Positions 23,973-38,000 of a stretch of DNA of 64,000 bases are shown here, piece after piece. The notes below the pieces were generated by a model. The model did not search any database, was not told the DNA's origin, and saw only the letters and a program-made list of their open reading frames with translations. Location: the NCBI GenBank assembly GCA_035079385.1, contig JAVHKY010000003.1, positions 19,069,001 through 19,133,000 of the forward strand. Reading direction: 5' to 3'. This stretch comes from Aspidiotus rigidus (taxonomy: Eukaryota; Arthropoda; Insecta; Hemiptera; Diaspididae). Position 1 is the stretch's first letter; each line of letters opens with the position of its first letter. The position numbers were made by a program, and so were the translations under genes.

Positions 23973-25980
23973 AAATAGAGCGAGTGAACTAATCAGCCTA
24001 TACTAGGCTATGAAGGTGCGAGCGAGCGGAGTCAGTGAGCCCGTGAGCCACTCAACCGATTATACATAGACTATACCGTCCTGTACAGAGCCAAGAATGA
24101 GCCCGTCATCCCGAGCCCAACAGCTAGTTAGCCTAACAAACAGAACACTAGGAGAAATACTGGCGGAGGGGAACGTTACTATAACGTCATCATGATCGAT
24201 GTATCAGAAGTGGATATACTCGTAATAGGTAGAATCGATTCAATATTATAATCGATAAAATCGATATATCACATCGCAGTGTATGAAGTACCAATAGCCT
24301 TTTTTTATAAAATTCTGTATTACGTGTTTTTGGAGGAAAATTACTAAATACGCAAATAAAGCTAAAGCTATCAAACTCCTGAATCGAAAATCAGAATTTT
24401 TCAATTGGAAAAAATATTATATAAGAAATTAAATTTCAAATTTGAATGTAAATATTCTTAATTTTTAAATCAATTGATGTAGGCTCATACTCTAGTAATT
24501 ATCAAAATATTCCTGCTCTCATTTTATTCGACATTCTTCAAATGGGCTCTGCGGGTTACTGCCAATGAGATATATACTACCTCTGCGAGAGGACGGCGGG
24601 TTTCTCTTTGTTCCTTTTCCTTTTCCTTCTCTTTCGTATTCCTGCAGGTATGAGAGCAAATGTCCGGCTGAATCTTCCTCATTTCACTCTCTACGAAGGC
24701 CTATAGCCATGATTTCGGAACTGCAGCATGGTTTCCTGTACCAGGGGTCCTGGTGAGTTGCCAAGCGAAGATTCTCTGCTCGAGATTATTAGGTGGGGAG
24801 TTTTGGGCGATGATTCGCTACTCGCATGATGCATTGGGGCTTCAGCGGACGTGAAATATTAATTATTAAGTAGGCTATATTATATCACAAACCGTAAGGA
24901 AATATAAAAGTAACCGTGAGTGCGCTTTCGGACGTCATTATCAAGTGAAATTTATAATATATTTTTTCAAAAAAGAAAAATATATAAAAATAAAAAAGTG
25001 CCGTAGCATTTCGGAACACATCCGTGTACAATATTGAATTAGAGAGCGGTTTCATATTTCCTTGACTTTGCTCTACATATGGGGAGTAAACCTCAAACGA
25101 ATTAGGGGGATGGGTAAGAAATACGTAAAAAAAAACTGTTTCTAATTTACAAGTATATTAATTGTTGAAAATTGAGTACAACTCCAACAATTTTGAAAAA
25201 TTCTGAGATTATGTTATAATTAAATAATTTATTCAAAAATTTGCTATACGCACGGTTTATTTTTTATCGGCTTCAATACAAATTCAGAAAACAACTGGAA
25301 AAGTTGGAGTCATGGGCTAGTAATTTGGGTTGTATTCTTGTACTGTTAGGCGCATTTTGACGCAGTGGTGAAAATTTCAGGTTACATTTTATTAAGGCGA
25401 AAATTTCTCCTGAAGAAGATCACATCAAGGTAGTGGAAACTTCGAGAAATAAATTACGTTCTCTGTACGAGTAAAGCCCTTCGGCTGATTGCATCTAGAG
25501 AGTGTACTTGCACGTATAAGCCTGATATGTTGGCCTTGGAAAAAAAATTGTGACCCACCGTGTCCGTATATATGTATACCTGTACGTTCTGTTTCAAATT
25601 ATTGTGTGTAGATTTTTGATCGGAATTAGAGAAATTTCTATTTTGTTAATCTGTGCCCATGGTCGCAATCGGAATTGAAAGATATAACAATATTTTCATT
25701 CCGATTTCGTGCTTCAGAGTTTCAATTCTCTTTCCACTTCATACTATAGGGTAGATACACCAGTTATATGGTCATTTTTTTCTCTTGAACTCAACGAAAA
25801 TCATATTATAATGCCTATACGGTTACGTATAATAATACTATATAACTTACACATTAATAACGAATTACGTAATTATTCCTTTTTATCGTTCGCCGTATCG
25901 TATATTTCGTAAATACTCATACCAACGTGTACACACCATTCAGCTCGATACTAAAACGATACAATATCGCATTCTTATGA
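23973..25980. other. Gene-free stretch upstream of the LZTS-family gene
   Basis: No coding frame with family motifs. A CCAGGGGTCCTGGTGAGTTG segment near 24,740-24,760 resembles a splice donor context and could end a non-coding first exon of the gene that begins translation at 26,002, but nothing proves it. Confidence 0.35.
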
Positions 25981-26001
25981 TTCCAGCTTGAGGAGAAAAC
26001 T

Positions 26002-29000
26002 ATGTCGACAAATGGAAATCCACGTCTATTCACGGATGATTGCTTTGTGAGTGAAGATGTATCGATTATCAAGAAGAATTTTCCGCTAAATTCTTTCACT
26101 TCGATCACGTCGGCGTCATCCGCGTCAATAATGCGCCACACACCGACAGATCCGATGCCGCCGAAGATTACGAATACATTAACTAAAGTTAGTATATTTG
26201 CTAGATTTCATTCTCCAAATCGCAGGATAAAAATGTCTCAAATTTGAAATTTTGCGTTGTACAGAGTTAAATCATATTCGACCAGTAGAGCTATGAAACA
26301 TTTCTTATATTCCTTTGTGAACACATGAGATATATATGGAACAAATTGATAATGTGTACAGATTACTTATGAGTAGTTTTGCAAATCGCTTGTGTCCCAT
26401 GTTTAGCCACCCGGCCTCACGGGTTGCGCATGTATTAAATTTGTTTCTTCCAACACCAGTATCGACCTTTTCAATATAACTTCAGTAGTAGAAGAATCTC
26501 CTTGGCGAAACCCCATTTTCTTGGCAATCACCAAGTTGCAGTGGCCTCGGCCCAGCAACGGCGAACGGGGAACCCGCAAGACCCGTCTACCTCTGTGGAA
26601 GGTCTAGCCCCTTCAATGTGCCTGATATGCAACGCCATAAGACTCAAAACGCCCTTTGAAGGTACTCCATAAAACAGGTTCTCTTTGTCTCCTCGTCTCC
26701 CTATCATATTACCCTCGATAGTAGAAATTTTTCCAAGTCGCCCCCTCTCCGTGACGTCATCAACCTCGGACTGTCCGATCAGTGTTAGAGTTTAACAAAA
26801 AACAAAGGACTAATCACCCTCAGGATAGCCACTGCTACCAGCTGTACTCAATAATTCTAGTACATACACATAACTAAATAATCTGACAATTGGGAGTCGT
26901 TCAGAAGACACTTTTTTTTGTGGTACCGTTACACGATACTATACTGGCGGATTCGGTATTCAGAAAGGCGAAATTGAGAGAACGAAAAAAAAAAAGATAC
27001 TAGGCGTGAAAATATCGCAACCACTGCTATTACGTCATGTGTCTTTGTCGTTCAGCAATTTCGTCTACGAAGTACTGAGTTAAAAATCATCAAGAATGGC
27101 CATTAGCGTAATTGACTCCGGAATCTTGGATATCTATCACCTCTAGCATCATTAACACGCTCCCGTCTTCAGTAATTGATTGAAGTGAATCCGTAGACTT
27201 TTATTTTATTTTTATATGCTTACCGTATTTTACATTTCGAGAAAACTATTCGGATGGCTAAATTGTTTGACAAAGTGCCGTGGCGTACGAAGATGCATTT
27301 AATGAAACGAGATGCCTAGACAATTAAATACAGATTATTCGAGTTCACGAGTTTGATTAAAACGATTACTATACTGTTTACAACACGGATCAAATTGATG
27401 CGATTCGTGTCGGTAAATTATCATTATGACACCGCGACTTCCTCGTCTCTGCGTCCACTCAACGACGCGACGAGTAGTTATAAAGGAAAATGTAATTTGC
27501 TCAAGTATTGTCCTGTCAATCCACAAAATTACAAACAGCTGTCGTAATGACTATAGTTTTCAAGTGATGAAAGCCGAGCATGTCAGTGAAAGTGCTTTTC
27601 GTGATGTAAGTCCATAATATTCAATATGAAAAGAAATGTTCAAAAGGGAATTCCTTTAACGCGTATCGGTCTCTTTGTAATATTTTTGTGGTCTATTACT
27701 GGCAAGAATATAAGAATGAAGATTTATTTCCGCGATATTTACCGCGTATCTGACGAGAGAATCCTCGCCATTTCAAACTCGTACTTAGATATATCTTCAA
27801 CATTATAATTTATCTTTCCTCTCTGCACATAGTTGCATTTTTTCATTCTTGTGTGCTCATATGACGTACTAAAATAATTTCGTGTTTGGTTGGGATATAT
27901 CCGTTCAACAGCTTTCAGGTGAAACGTCTTCCCTGAAGACCTGGAATAGGTACTTTTAAAAACTTAGTATTTCATTAACAGACGACTGGTCTGTCCACTC
28001 GCTCAATGACAAGTCGTGATGATATATACGGTGAGGCAGTCGCTTTCTGGAGTCCACAATATATTAGGGGCGAGGCCTCTTGACTCCTGGAGAAATTTCT
28101 TCCTCTGTACCTCCATCGAGAGGAGGAAAAATCTTGAGCTTTGCCAGGAAAGATGTCTCTTGGATTTCTCTTTTTCTCTCCCTGTTAAAACTCACGAACA
28201 AGAGATGAAGAACGTGTATGGAAAAATGGGAAATTCCTTCTGGACCGTTGATAATGAATCGTCATTTCATTATGGAGCACACAGAAGCCTTATTTCCATA
28301 CCATTGCCTTCCCTTATCTTTCATTTTTTTAAATGATAATAAATTAATCATTTGTATAGTTCGTTACCGTCTCAGGCGCGGATCCAGACGATCACTTGGG
28401 GAGGGGAAATACATTTTCTTCAATACTACAAATTTTGTTGTTGTTGTTTTTTGTTTTTTTTGTTTTTTTTTTTTTTTGGGGGGGGGGGGGTTGGGTGGAG
28501 AGAAATTTCCCCATTTCCCCCTCCGTGGATCCGCGCCTGCCGTCTTCTTTAATTACGTATGAAAGGGAAAAGCCGAAAGAAAGGATCTTTGCTTAAGCAA
28601 AAACAATTCTTAGTTTAGCGGTTAAACTCGTGAAAACCGGAGAAAAAAAGACCATTTTGTCAATTTTTTCTTATATGATTCGAGCACGGGTCCTACAAAT
28701 ATTCCTTATCAAAAAAGAGGCGTTTGCGGTATAATTTTTGATAACAGCGCAAAAATAGTCCCGCGAATAATCCTAATCAGAAGAAAGGGCGCAAATACGA
28801 GTATAGTCCCGCACATAGTCCTATCAGAAGAGAGGCGTTTACAATGTCATTTATCGATAAGGGCGCAAATAGTGCCGCAAAAAGTCCTAATCAGAGAAGA
28901 GGAGTTTGCAGCATCACTTGCCAATAAGGGCGCAAATAGTCCTAATCAGAAAAAGGGCGGTTGCAGGGGCATTTGAGATAGAAGCGCAAATAGTCCAGCA

Positions 29001-32000
29001 AATAATCCTTATCAGAAAAGAGGTGTTTTCGCTGTTATTTGCAGTAGGAGCACAAATAGTCCCGTCAGGATCGATGGTAGAAGTCCATAAGAAAACTCGC
29101 GATTTTTTAACGGAGTTAAAAGAGGGGAGGCAGGGAACTTGTTTTATGGGTACGCGGGACTCCAAAAATGTTGACAGACTACTTGTATTTCGGATGTTCT
29201 TGAAAGAATGAAATGAATCGGCACGACGGGAAAAATTATTTTATAAGATTTTTCTTGAAGTTACACGATTAATACTTGGTACAGTGTAGTTAGGTGGGAA
29301 GTAGAAAAATTGTAAAATTTTGTTCCTTTAGTTGTCAGACGATGGTTACTTCAAGGGGCTATCTTTCAAACTACATACACCGATCTCCGAGCTATATATG
29401 ATATGATACAAGAGGGACTTGAAATACCTTAGAAGGACTTTCTGAGTCTTATGGTGTTTGAAGCGTTGCATACCTGGTTCATTGAAGGGGCTAAGTCAAT
29501 TGGTGTATTAAGCATTCTAGTTACTCGAATGGGCGATCTTTCAGGCTGTATACATCGATGACTGAGATATATATGATAGGAGGAGGACTTGGCAAATTTT
29601 CGAGCTCCGTGCTTTACCGACCGGACGATGGATATTTTTTCCGAAAAATTTCCCGATAAAACAGGTTCTCCGTTAGAAGGCTTAAGGGTGTGCTTTACTT
29701 GTTCGGGAACTCCGAAACGGTGTACGATAAGCTGCATGAACATCTCCAAAAACCCTGCAAGGTTCGGGAAGCCAGCGGTCACTATGCGACGCTTGTCAGG
29801 CGTGCGTGGGTAGTCCTCTTAACAAATGACGAGAATGATTTTGCAAGGTCATATCTCAGGGCTCCTTTTCCGACGAATTTTAACAGGGAACCTGTTTTAT
29901 GGGGGGCTTTTTGAGAAATTTGCCGTGCGCCGTCCGCCGTCCGGTGTCCGGTGTCCGCCGTCCAGCGAAAAACTTGGAAAAATTTCGACCCTCGAGCCAT
30001 ATATGATAGGAGGGGGACTTGGAAAAATTTTGACTCTCGAGCCATATATGATGAGAGGGGGACTTGGCAAAATTTCGACTCTCGAGCCATATATGATGAG
30101 AGGGGGACTCAGAAAAATTTCAACTCTCGAGCTATCATATATAGCTGGAGATTCGAGAAAAATTTAGACTCTCAAACTATATTATACTAGGCTTAGATTA
30201 GGTCAAGGCCTTCTTTATACTAGCTTTATAATACCATATCCCATTTGACTCATAAAACAGGTTCCCTGCGTTCCTTGTTTAACTTCGTTAAGGAAGCCGT
30301 CGTTTTTTCGATCTTTGGAAATGTTGTACAGAAAGGTTTAAGGAAAGGCGCTATCGGAACAGAATCCTAAATTTTGGCTCCAGAAGAATTTCACTCTTGT
30401 CAGAAAATACACGAATTTTTACCAATTTCGACGAATAATTGAAAATGTATATTATTTAAAAAAAATTTAATTCTGCTTCGATAGCGCTCCTGGTTGAACC
30501 TTTCTGGAAAAAATGGGTGTGCTCTACTTGTGAAAATATGCTCGTAAGACACGGTACCGAAAATCACATTTTTAACGGATCTTTCTGAATAATTAGAATT
30601 GTTTCCCAAAAAGGTCCAACCAGAACCGCTATCAAAGCAGAATTTTAAAATTGTTTCTTATTCTTTTTCAATTAAACGTCGAAATTGGTAAAAATTCGTC
30701 TATTTTCTGACGGGAGTGAAATTCTTCTTAAGCCAAAATTCAGGATTCTGTTCCGATAGCGCCTTCCATTGAACTCTTCTATTCAACATTTTCAAAGATG
30801 GAAAAAATTCATCGGAAAATGGAGCCCTGAGAAAAGCCCTTGCGAAATCATTCCTTGTCATTTGTTACAAGGACTACCTACGCACGCCCGAAAAGCGTCG
30901 CGCAATGACCTCTGGCTCACAGAACCTTACAGGGTTTTCGGGGTTGCTTATGCAACTTATCGTACACCATTAGTGAGTTTCCGAACAAGTAGTGCACACC
31001 TTTAAAAGATGTTTGATTTAAAGATGGAAAATTGTACAAACTCGTTATACATTTTTTAAAAATCAAGTGTAAAATATTGAGTCTGATAAATTTGGGAAGA
31101 TATGTGATTCGCCTTGGAGCCTGAAAAATGATAAGTGTAAAAGGAAAATTTAGCGGCATTCTGTGACGCAGAATGGATACATGTGGTTTTCTCCGCGTCC
31201 TCTCTGGGGATCCTAATGACAGCGGACGTTTTTCCCGAATAAGATTTCACAAAATAGATTCCATGCAGCGGTGGACTTACGCACAGCCACGTAGGCAACT
31301 GTTTAGGACAAACAATTTCAAGGGGTGACAAATTTTTGTATGTACTCTGATTAATAATTACAAGAGAAAAAAAAAAAAACCAAAGTGATACGAATGGTGG
31401 CAATTGTGGCATGGCACATCGTTTCGAAAATTTTTTGATGTAAATCTCTGACTAACCTTCTCTTCAATGTAGAGGTCAAAATGAATGACGGAAGACACTC
31501 ATCCGTAGTCTGAGTGTCATTATTACACCTTGATGATTTGCCTGAAATCCGGCGGCTAGGAACAGGAATGATTTCATGACATATTGCACATGGTCCTCCA
31601 GCATCAAGTCTTATACCGACGATCATTTATTTGGTTCCAGAGTAAAAGCGTAATCAAGCCAATAGCGTTCAAACCGTTATCGCGAAGAATTACCGACAAT
31701 GAAGGCCATCAATACGGCTCGACGCCGATTTTAACTCGACCGTCGTTTCATATTCCACATTACGGTAGTAAGTATTAATGCGCTCGTATAAGATACACCT
31801 TATGACTCATTATTGCTTATAGTGAGCATTGTATACTTGACACTTTTGTAAATAATGATATAACCTAATGAAAAAGTCTCTGACGCCTATTCTTAATCAA
31901 GCGACATCGAGATAATTATGTACGCCATTTCTTATACATTGAAGATTGAGTGTTTGTCGTCGGTAACGGTAAACACAGTGCTTGGTCTAGAAATTTGATA

Positions 32001-35000
32001 AATTATGTAAATGTCAGATAGGTAGGCAAGTCAATCAATAAATGTTGTCGTGTGTTGCTTAATCAATAAATGTTGTCGGGTTTTGCTTGTAGGCAGCAGT
32101 GATTTACTGAGGCAGAGTTCGCATACTTATGTTCCCATCGAGAGAAAATTAAGATCAGCGTCACCTATCGCGATGTCTTCTTTACCATTTTCTGTGAATC
32201 GAAAATTAAGAAATGATTACGACAGTCTCGATAATATAAATCTTCGCAAAACTCCGCCCTCGCATCATACTTTCAAAGATTCGGGTACCTAGTAAGTATT
32301 CCATTGTATCTATTTTGCGACCTGGTTGATTCAAAACTTAAACTCTTGGTATTTCTTCGCAGTTCTAAGTCATCGTTCCGTTCTATCGACAGAGTCACGA
32401 ATTCAGAAGCCTCTAGTAGTATGCTAGATTTGACTTCGTCGCCGTGTGAGTCCACATCTTTCGCCGAGATGGAAGTAGCATTACGCGAGCGCGACTACGA
32501 ACTATCCTACCTCAGACAGACGATGGAGCACAACGAACAAGTTATATTTAAAGTATACCAAGAAAAGGAGAACGCTTACGAGAGAGAATTGAGAAAACTG
32601 AAAGCCCTTCATGAGAGTAGATTAAGGGCAGCCGCTCAGAAATCGTTCAAACTAGAACAAATGCTTATGATACAAACTTATCAGGTAAGTTAAAATTTTG
32701 CTCATAGAAACTATGTATATTTTTGATAAGTTTCACTTCTCTACCCCCAAATTTGAAATTTGAATTTACGAGGGATAGCGACGCTCTCGATCTCGGACCT
32801 GAGAAAATTTTCGATTTCGTGAGGCCCATGCCTTCATTCGACACCTCCTTCCTTGACGTACAATGTACTCGTATTAAGGCCGATATGCAATGTACCAGGA
32901 TTACTGGGCTCAACATCCGCGCAGTATAATAGGCTATAAGAACTGTTCTCCTTCCCTGTCCCAAAATGCAATATACTAGGATATACTAGGCTCTACATCC
33001 AGTACATGGAGACATCTCGAATTTTAGACTGAGGAAAATTTCAACAGGAAACTAAATGTTCAAATTAGGGTCTTTCTGAAAATTTTGGTCTCGATTTCAC
33101 AAAGCCACAGATATGCAATGCTTCATACACCAATGGACTTAGCCCCTTCAATGAGCCAGATACGCAACGTTTCAAAAACTACGACTCAGAACGTCCTTTT
33201 AAGGTATTCAAAGTCCCCTTCCTATCATATATAGCTTGAAGTTCGGTATTTCTTCAAGTCCCGTCCTATTATATATAGCTCCAAAGTCCGTGCCCGTGAC
33301 ATCACAATTTGATGACGTCATAGATCTAGTACGTCAACATGTTTCAGATCCCACGTGCCCCATAAAACAGGCTCTCTCACATTCCTCCTTCAACTCTGTG
33401 TGAGATTTTATCTCGAGTGAAATAAAATTTGAATTATTCAGTCTCATTCCGAGGTAGTTTCCGCCTTCTTATTCACTGAAGTTTATTCTTCAATCATTGA
33501 ACACCAATATTTCTTTTTTAAGAGTCACAATGTCCCAGTCGTTCATTTGGGTGGACCTGATAGTCCTTTAGCTTATGATTTGGTGTTCGAAAAATTTTAT
33601 GGCTTGTCCATTGAGAAGAGGTGGGGAAAATCACATTTTTCTTCTTTCCCATGGTCATATTGCAGTGATACTGAGTGATGTCGTGAGGATTTTATTTTTT
33701 CACCGATTTCACCTGTGATGAAATGTCATTCATGAAATACGTTCCCTTGACAGGGGTTAGGGTCGTAAAAGACGAGGCCAACTCTCAATTTGTTGAATCT
33801 TTGATTAGGTCAAAGTCTTCCTGACACAAGTAATGGCGGTCGCCTCACTTTGCCGCAGAAAACAGAATTTTTCGTAGATCAAGAGAAAAAATTTTATAGG
33901 AAAGATATAAAATGTGAGAATGCAAAGGCTCTAATTTTTTCGAATTTGAAAAATTTTTGATATAGAAGTCTAGCGTCTCGAAATATCAACGCACCGAAAT
34001 ACGTATCATCATGGTCAGAAAACTCATGACTGAAAACTATTTATATAGTTCTGTTAGGAAATTATTTTAACACATTACACCCACTTACACTCAAGAAGTA
34101 AAGTACAAGCAAGGGCTCGCAAACTACTAAAACTGTACTCGAGCACACAAGACACCTCAACTTAGATCATGATAATAATTATTATGTATGCTGGGCAATG
34201 GGCATACGTTTATACTCGTACATATAACGGTAAGCAACAAATTTTTGTAGCAGCGTGAACAGGCAATGCGTAAGTTTAGTTATTCATTGATCCCCAGGGG
34301 GCCTTGTAGATTGTAACATAGTCTAAGAGCATTTATAAATGATTTTTGTACAAGGCATGTAAATTCGATTCGGAAATAATGAAGTTGTGATTATTTAAAA
34401 CTATACACGCGCGAACCATTTTGGGCTCACTCAATTTTCTATAGGCTGATTTTGTTGTCATATCAAGATTGAATAAAACCGCAGGTATGCATAGGAGAAC
34501 AATATTAAAAGTAGTTGTTTGTTTTTTTCGCCTGCGCGTGTTTTGTTGCTGTTCAATTATTAAAACATGCTGCGGAGTTTTTCATGTAGGTATACTTTTA
34601 TCCGGCGAACAAGAAATAGGTTTTGTTTTTAAGAATGATGAGTTTAGGAGGCTGCTACACTTGAGCAAATCGATAACATGAAGCTGAAGGTTGGCATACA
34701 TGTTAAAACATGGAAGGCTGCAATATCTATGCATAATTTATAAAAAGACAAAAGAAATGATTTCTCATCAAGCAGCTTATTTTTGTTACCTTCTTAGTTG
34801 CAGGAAGAGAAGAAACGATTGAAGGAAGAAAACGCCGAGGCCGCTGGAGAAATATCGGCTCTAAGAGAAGAAATAGACGCCTTACGGTTAAGATTAGAAG
34901 AAACCGAATGGAAATTATGTCAAAAGTCCGGTGAATTAACTCATCTAAAAACGCAAACCGAAACTTTAAAGGTAGGCCTATAATAATTATTGAAGTCGAA

Positions 35001-38000
35001 GACGACATTTTGTACGTTGAAACCAAATTTTAATGAGACGTGGCTTTTCAGGATAAAAAATGTAATAATCAAGAAGTTTCTGGTTTTAAAAACGAAATAC
35101 GACAGTTGAAAGCTCAATTATCAGCCAAAGATACCGAACTAGAAACCTTGAAAGAACAAGTAGACAAGAGCGGCATTAGTGATAAAACTGTCCAGTCGGA
35201 GGTGTTCAAACTTCTTGGACAATTGGAAAATGAAGTAAGTCAATGGGCGATATAAAAAATATCAAAATATGTTCGCGAGTTCCCATAAATTGGCATGGTA
35301 GCCTTGTAGAACTAAGCTAAAGAGCGGGATCATTGTGAGGGGTTGGGGTCTCCTTCCGGTACAAAAACCGAAATTCTTTCACGTCCCATTTGTTGTTATG
35401 GTCAATATCCTTAAAATCTATCTCATTGGCTCGTTAGAGAGGGCTTGAGCATCATCTCCTCCCTACTGTATTGGTAAATCAACATGGTAGCCTAGTAAGG
35501 ATGGGTCCCTTTCACCATACATGGATCGACACAGTAGCGTGATCTAATGAAATTATTAAATAACTATATGCTAGAGCCAGACTGAAGCAGTATTGGTCAT
35601 TGGTATCTCGTATTTTTCGACCTATGATAGAACATGATGTACTGATGAATTCTATGCTAGGGGGAAGGGGGGCAAAGTCATGATGGAGTGGTCTTTCAGT
35701 TGATATTTGCAATGGTTTTCCTTTTGAGTCTCTGTAAGGCGGGTTGAGTTGAGCGACGCTTCCATGTTGGAATGAGTGTTGAGTTGATCAACGTATGGAG
35801 GTACAACAGGGAACTAAACTGTACGCTGGTGGTCTGGTCATGGAGCTGGCTTCTTCATTGTGGATATACAATGCTCCATCACACGTTAGGATCTGTACGT
35901 GCTGTGACGAGGAGCGTCGATCGACTAATTTTGTGTAAGAGCCCGAGTGTTCACTCTGTTAAAAGTTTAACCAACATCTAGGAGAACTCTCCGCAAGGCC
36001 CTGCCTTATAGTTGCACCGACTCGGTGTACACGATCCACAGTAGAGTGCTTGGCTCTGAATCCAAATTGGTGGTTGGGAATCAGTTTTTTATTTTCGACA
36101 GTCTTCATGTAGCGCGGGCTGGACATTATTGGATCGGAATGAACTGCGGTTTTTTCCGGAGGTTATTCTGGTTTTGGTATCATATAATTTTGACTAGTTT
36201 TCACGGTTTAGGGAATATATCGGAGTCTTAGTACTTCATTGCACAAATAAGTTTGCATTACTGGTCCTTTTTGAGGGAGCTCTTGCAGTACGTGAGCGAA
36301 ATTTGGTCATAACTTGGCGCTGTTTTACAATTGATTTCCCTACTGATCATATTTTTACACTCTCTTGGTCAGAGAGATTGGTTTCTTCTTCCTCAGTCAG
36401 ATGGAGGCTAAATCATTGGGTTGGAACCTTTGCGCTAGGTGTTTTGCATAGATTTGTAGACGCTTGTCGTACCCAAGTGCTATTTGGTCGTCGCAATGGA
36501 AGAAACCCCTTTCCATAGCGAATAACCTGCGTCCTTTGTAGCGCCAAATGTGGTAATAAAATGGTTGGAGAAGTTGTTAAGTTCCAACGGTGTCGCGCTT
36601 GCCAGAGTTTTCTGACTAATTCTACAATTTCTAGAGTACCTGTGGGTGTTACTGATTTAGCTTCTAGCTGAAGTAGCTTAGTGAAGGGATGTACTGTTTC
36701 CTTTGGTTCATGAGGTGATTTTTCAGACGTACTCGGAGGTTGAATTTCTTGTTCACTCGTTCACGCAAGCAAGGCTTTTCAACCAGGGGACGCTTGTTTA
36801 AATAAGATGGTGTTGCTGGGAGTTGGGATAATCGCCGAGTGATCTGATGAATTTTTAACAAAAAACCTGTTGGAAAAAACGTTCGTCGTCCACCGTCCAG
36901 CCGGCCGGCAAAGCTCGTAGCTCAAAAATTTTCTATGTCCTCCTCTTATCATTTATATACTCGGAGGTCAAAATTTTTCCGAGTCTCTTTCCTATCATAT
37001 ATAGCTTGGAACAGAGTGCTGCAGCCAGCCAAAAGCCGAAAGTCGAAAGCTAAATTCAGCCAAATTTCTACTGATAATACAGAAGCCGGAAGCCAGAAGC
37101 CCACCTTTGGATGCCAAAAGCTGAATCCAGCCAAATTTTTTTGGCTAGCTTTTGGCTTTGGTGTTTACAGTGTTTACACGGCGCGTCACTTCTAAAAACG
37201 CTGCTTCTTGCTTCCTGAGAAGCCTCGTGAAAATGGCCTTAATAGATCGTCATTCCCTGGCATGGGGCAGTAACATTTTAACATGATTGATTATTTTATC
37301 AATTTCAACTTCAATTTCTTCTTGACTTCTTGCACCTCTAACAGAGATCCTATTCTCACGATCGTGTCCAATTTTTCCATCGAATGAAAAGCCGAAAGCC
37401 AGCTGAAAAAAAACCGAAAGCTAGCCAAATTTTTTTTGAACAAACCGAGGCTGATGCTATATTTTTCAAGGTCAGAAGTTTAAGCCGAAAGCCGAAGCTG
37501 CATCTTTCAACTGCAGCACACTGGCTTGGGGAGCGGAGCCTGTGACGTAACAGTTTTATGACGTCATAGATATGTTTTTTTTTTCAAATTCCTCCTACTA
37601 TATATAGCGCCAAAGTCCGGACCTGTGACGTCACAATTTAATGACGTCATCGGTCAGCCTTGTAACGTCACATTCTATATTTTTCAGATCCCACATGCCC
37701 CATAAAACAGGTTCCCTGCCACCCCTCGCTTAACTCCATTAATGAACCCGTGAATTTTTCATCTTTGAGATGTTTTCATTCGTTGACGGCAAATTTCATG
37801 ATTCTCTTATCAATTTCCTCTAAGAGCAATTGATCTACAAAATATCTTACTAAAAAACGTATGAAAGAAATTCACGGGTTCTTCAACGGAGTTAAACGAG
37901 GGGTGGCAGGGAACCTGTTTCAACAGGGAACCACCAGGGCACCTGGGATCTACAAAATTTTTACATATTAGATCCATGACGTCATCACATTGTGACGTCA

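Noticed and set aside
26002..26187. Separate small gene starting at 26,002
   Set aside because: The frame ends in phase 0 at a GTTAGT donor that fits the next LZTS exon, so it is better explained as that gene's first coding exon.
31351..31626. Cysteine-containing minus-strand frame (CAICHEI) as a zinc-finger gene
   Set aside because: Only one C-x-x-C pair; the remaining ligands are absent, and it lies in intron 1 beside a palindrome.
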